NCBI RefSeq assembly: GCF_001808705.1 | Contig: NZ_KV794273.1 | Location: 184,163 to 228,328, forward strand | DNA from: Streptococcus sp. HMSC074B11 | GTDB taxonomy: Bacteria; Bacillota; Bacilli; Lactobacillales; Streptococcaceae | Direction: 5' to 3' | DNA: 44,166 bases | Part shown: positions 41,926-44,166 of the stretch, piece after piece | Layout: each line of letters begins with the position of its first letter | How positions within the stretch are numbered: position 1 is the first letter of the stretch | Notes under the pieces: generated by a model | What the model saw: the letters and a program-made list of their open reading frames with translations, nothing else | What the model was told of the DNA's origin: nothing | The model's database searches: none | Position numbers and translations under genes: made by a program

Positions 41926-42474
41926 TTATGCATAAGGTTGTAATTCTGGATTAATCGGTGTGTTAGCTAGGTTGTTGGCATAGTTACAAAGACTTGCTAG
42001 ACTGACACCGAGAACAACATCCAAGGCATTTTCTTGTGTATAGCCTGCTTCAAGAAATTCTCCAAGAGCTTCATCTCCAACGCGCCCTTTGGTATTGATA
42101 ACTGCCAAGGTAAACTTAGCCAGGGTATCCAGCTTAGGATCGCTTTCGATTGGAGTACGATTGCGAAGGGCTTGAAGTAGGTCATCATTCATCTGGATTT
42201 GCTTGATAGAAAAAGCTGTATGGCCAGCGACGCAGAAGGCACAACCGTTAGTTACGGCTGCAGTGATTTGTACCACTTCGCGCTCTACAGGTGTTAGACT
42301 GTTGCGACGGTTAATAGCTCCAACAGTGCGATAAGCCTCTAGGGCTGTAGGGGCATTGGCCAAAAGACCGATAAGATTTGGGATATAACCATTGTTGTCC
42401 TTTTGTACCGTTTCAAGAACTTCTTTCACTTCTGCTGGCGCTGATTCTACTGTGTGGATAGTAAATGTTGTCAT
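41926..42474 (-). CDS. Carboxymuconolactone decarboxylase/AhpD-like protein
   Basis: 182-aa member of the CMD/AhpD superfamily. The redox site is C78-A-F-C81 in GCAFCVAGHT with H85, the pattern of alkylhydroperoxidase AhpD (CxxC plus His). It likely reduces peroxides or transfers electrons using a thiol partner; decarboxylation is unlikely. AGAGG lies 7 nt upstream of the ATG. It is the first gene of a two-gene operon with the acyl-CoA-dehydrogenase-like protein. I cannot place its promoter within 42475-42663. Confidence 0.9.
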   Translation of the reverse strand: MTTFTIHTVESAPAEVKEVLETVQKDNNGYIPNLIGLLANAPTALEAYRTVGAINRRNSLTPVEREVVQITAAVTNGCAFCVAGHTAFSIKQIQMNDDLLQALRNRTPIESDPKLDTLAKFTLAVINTKGRVGDEALGEFLEAGYTQENALDVVLGVSLASLCNYANNLANTPINPELQPYA

Positions 42475-42663
42475 AAGGGGACCTCTTTTCGTTTTGTAAT
42501 TAAATGGTTTCTGCGAAAATCTTACGAAATCTCATCAGCCTATTGAACAAATCCTTGCCTTGATTGATGACTCATTAGCTTTTCGTTGACAATAAGTCTA
42601 ACACAGAATCTATACCTTGCATAATATATATTTTAAATTGCACTGATAAAAAATTTTTATGAA

Positions 42664-42692
42664 AACAAAAAAATCACACCAGATGTGTGATT
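42664..42692 (-). terminator. Terminator of the second MFS gene
   Basis: AATCACAC (42672-42679) pairs with GTGTGATT (42685-42692). On the minus strand a T-run follows the stem, 8 nt past the stop. Confidence 0.8.
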
Positions 42693-42699
42693 ATAACTG

Positions 42700-43878
42700 T
42701 TAATTTATCTGGTGCTTGTTTCTTAAAACTAAGATAGACTCTACCAGCAAGCAGAAGATAGCCAAGCCAAAGCCAGTAAATACTCCAAAATATTCTGTGA
42801 TAAAACTCATTAGAAAAACAGAGACAGAAAAGGCCAATGTAGAGACAACTTCGATAACGGAGTAAACATTCACAAGTTCCTTCTCATCAACCGATTCCTG
42901 TAAAAATACGCTCTCAGGAACTTCCTTAATTTGAGATAGAAAACCAATTACTAGAGATAGGAATAGAAAAATAGGTGGATTTGGAAATAACACTATCAAA
43001 AGAGTTACTAGTGCTGTTGCTAACAAAGAAAAGGTCATAGTTTGATATTTATAGGTAACAACTTTCTCTGCTAGACGGAAGACAATAGCTCCTCCCAAGA
43101 TAATCCCCAAGGAATAGGCTGTATTGACGTAGCCCCAATAGCTTTCTGACTGATGTAAAATTTCAGTCACAAACACAAGTAAAACAGAAGATACCCAGAT
43201 AGCATTGGCTAGAATTTCTAAAAGATTGGCTTGGACAATAAAGCCTAATCTTGATTCTTTAGCTACCAATCGCCAACCTTTTGTTAAAGTCTCAAGACTT
43301 GTTTCAGAGGACAACTCTTCTTTTTCGACAAGTGGTAAACCGAACATCAAAATCGTCGAAATTGTAAACAAAACTAACACAATGAGCAGACTAGGATTCA
43401 TTCCCAGACTCGCAAATAAGAAACCTCCTAAGCCCCAACCTACTAGCTGTACACTTTCACCACTCATAGAAATAGCTGCGTTCGCTTTAGCTAAATCACT
43501 TGCATATCGTGGAACAATCGCATAGGAAACAGGCGCTGCAAAACCTTCCAAAACGGAGATTAAGGTAACAATAGCATATAAAAGAGGGAGGGAAATAGTT
43601 TCAGATTGCTTGAGTAGAAAAAACAAAATCGCTAGCAGAATCGTCTTACCAAATTGAGTCAAGAAAAGAACACGATTTAAAGCTAATCTCTTCGTTACTA
43701 ATGGAACTAAGAAACTGGCTAAAAAGGAGGATAGACCTATCAGAATTGGCACTAGGGAGGTTGAAATGACCGAACCAGATAAGACAAAAACATTCGCAAT
43801 CACAATGACTCTAAAAAAGACATCTGCTAGATTCGCTATTCCCTGTGAAGTCACTAATTTTCGAATATCTTTTGACAT
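42700..43878 (-). CDS. Major facilitator superfamily transporter (MFS_1, drug-efflux-like)
   Basis: 392-aa membrane protein with about 12 helices and a polar middle loop (about 190-215, V-E-K-E-E-L-S-S-E-T). Typical elements of macrolide-efflux-like MFS proteins are LVTSQGIANLADVFFRV near the N terminus and AISMSGESVQLVGWGLGG (about 150-167). Substrate not known. The ATG at 43878 follows GGAGGTGTTT; the longer reading starting at 43926 has no such site. A BOX element lies directly upstream, so its promoter may lie in or near the BOX. Confidence 0.87.
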   Translation of the reverse strand: MSKDIRKLVTSQGIANLADVFFRVIVIANVFVLSGSVISTSLVPILIGLSSFLASFLVPLVTKRLALNRVLFLTQFGKTILLAILFFLLKQSETISLPLLYAIVTLISVLEGFAAPVSYAIVPRYASDLAKANAAISMSGESVQLVGWGLGGFLFASLGMNPSLLIVLVLFTISTILMFGLPLVEKEELSSETSLETLTKGWRLVAKESRLGFIVQANLLEILANAIWVSSVLLVFVTEILHQSESYWGYVNTAYSLGIILGGAIVFRLAEKVVTYKYQTMTFSLLATALVTLLIVLFPNPPIFLFLSLVIGFLSQIKEVPESVFLQESVDEKELVNVYSVIEVVSTLAFSVSVFLMSFITEYFGVFTGFGLAIFCLLVESILVLRNKHQIN

Positions 43879-43935
43879 AAACACCTCCAGTTTATTTCTC
43901 TTTCGCACATAGATGAAACAAGACATATCAGACTA

Positions 43936-44041
43936 ATACTCTTCGAAAATCAAATTCAAACCACGTCAGCGTCGCCTTGCCGTACTCAAGTACAGCCTGC
44001 GGCTAGCTTCCTAGTTTGCTCTTTGATTTTCATTGAGTATA
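43936..44041 (+). repeat. BOX element, boxA-boxC type
   Basis: Begins ATACTCTTCGAAAATC, contains CGTCAGCGTCGCCTTGCCGTA (boxA core, target of the BOX-PCR primer) and ends CATTGAGTAT. There is a small change after TTCGAAAATC (CAAATTCAAACC in place of TCTTCAAACC). Confidence 0.93.
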
Positions 44042-44137
44042 AAAACAGATTTATGCTGACTATTATACAATAAATAAAAGTGCAAATAAAGGATATCATT
44101 AAAGAGGTACTATTGAATTTCATTCATCTTATGACAT

Positions 44138-44166
44138 AATACTCTTCGAAAATCTCTTCAAACCGC
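44138..44166 (+). repeat. BOX element, boxA start only (cut by window edge)
   Basis: AATACTCTTCGAAAATCTC and the following bases match the left end of the BOX copy at 43936, 97 bp after that copy ends. Between them, 44042-44137 shows no gene. Confidence 0.85.

Noticed and set aside
42475..42663. Plus-strand TTGACA (42587-42592) as a promoter
   Set aside because: No acceptable -10 at 16-18 nt and no plus-strand gene follows.

Overview
The window looks like chromosomal DNA of a mitis-group Streptococcus (S. mitis, S. oralis, S. infantis and relatives). The evidence is low GC, strong AGGAGG-type ribosome binding sites, extended -10 promoters (TGnTATAAT), a choline-binding surface protein with GSWYYL repeats, and several BOX elements (boxA/boxC), which are typical of S. 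pneumoniae and its relatives. Housekeeping genes dominate. The neighbourhoods differ from the pneumococcal order as I remember it (for example the comYH-type methyltransferase/ackA pair without comG genes, and pheS-pheT without an intervening gene), so I favour a commensal mitis-group species over S. pneumoniae. Both window ends lie inside BOX sequence, so this may be a complete assembly contig that broke at repeats.

Layout. 1-7.1 kb: tpiA; an RlmD-type rRNA methyltransferase divergent from an APH-like kinase-recX pair; ntdP (DUF402); queH and an MFS transporter; a BOX. 7.1-12.3 kb: the ypmB-aminotransferase-asnS cluster, an FMN reductase under an operator-like inverted repeat, and an orphan O-antigen-ligase-type membrane protein. 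12.5-17 kb: birA converging on ackA, a comYH/YtxK-type methyltransferase, and a choline-binding protein. 17-22 kb: pyrG with a GGGC-start/attenuator leader, rpoE (delta), a BOX, and a two-gene ABC exporter. 22-31.5 kb: a lysophospholipase-like hydrolase, pheST behind a Phe T-box, pepA-HIT-ldcB, a DUF1307 lipoprotein, and brnQ. 31.6-35.1 kb: a likely stress/turnover operon (nitroreductase, pepV, uracil-DNA glycosylase family, ProXp-type tRNA deacylase, rhodanese). 35.3-37 kb: an orphan solute-binding lipoprotein and a phosphoesterase. 37.1-39.8 kb: an XRE regulator followed by five small membrane-protein genes, alternating DUF3278 proteins with about 110-aa partners. 39.8-44.1 kb: a TDT transporter, an acyl-CoA-dehydrogenase-like flavoprotein with an AhpD-like protein, a second MFS transporter, and BOX sequence.

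How the parts work together. Regulation is unusually readable. There is nucleotide sensing at pyrG next to the gene for the RNA polymerase delta subunit, a tRNA-Phe T-box on pheST, CcpA-type cre sites at ackA and the TDT transporter, probable autoregulation of the XRE/DUF3278 operon through a nested dyad over its -35, and start codons placed exactly at the predicted +1 (leaderless mRNAs) for rlmD, the APH-like kinase and possibly ypmB. The best candidate for an undescribed system is the XRE + (DUF3278-small membrane protein)x2 + DUF3278 operon. No tRNA, rRNA, prophage, insertion sequence or CRISPR array was seen.
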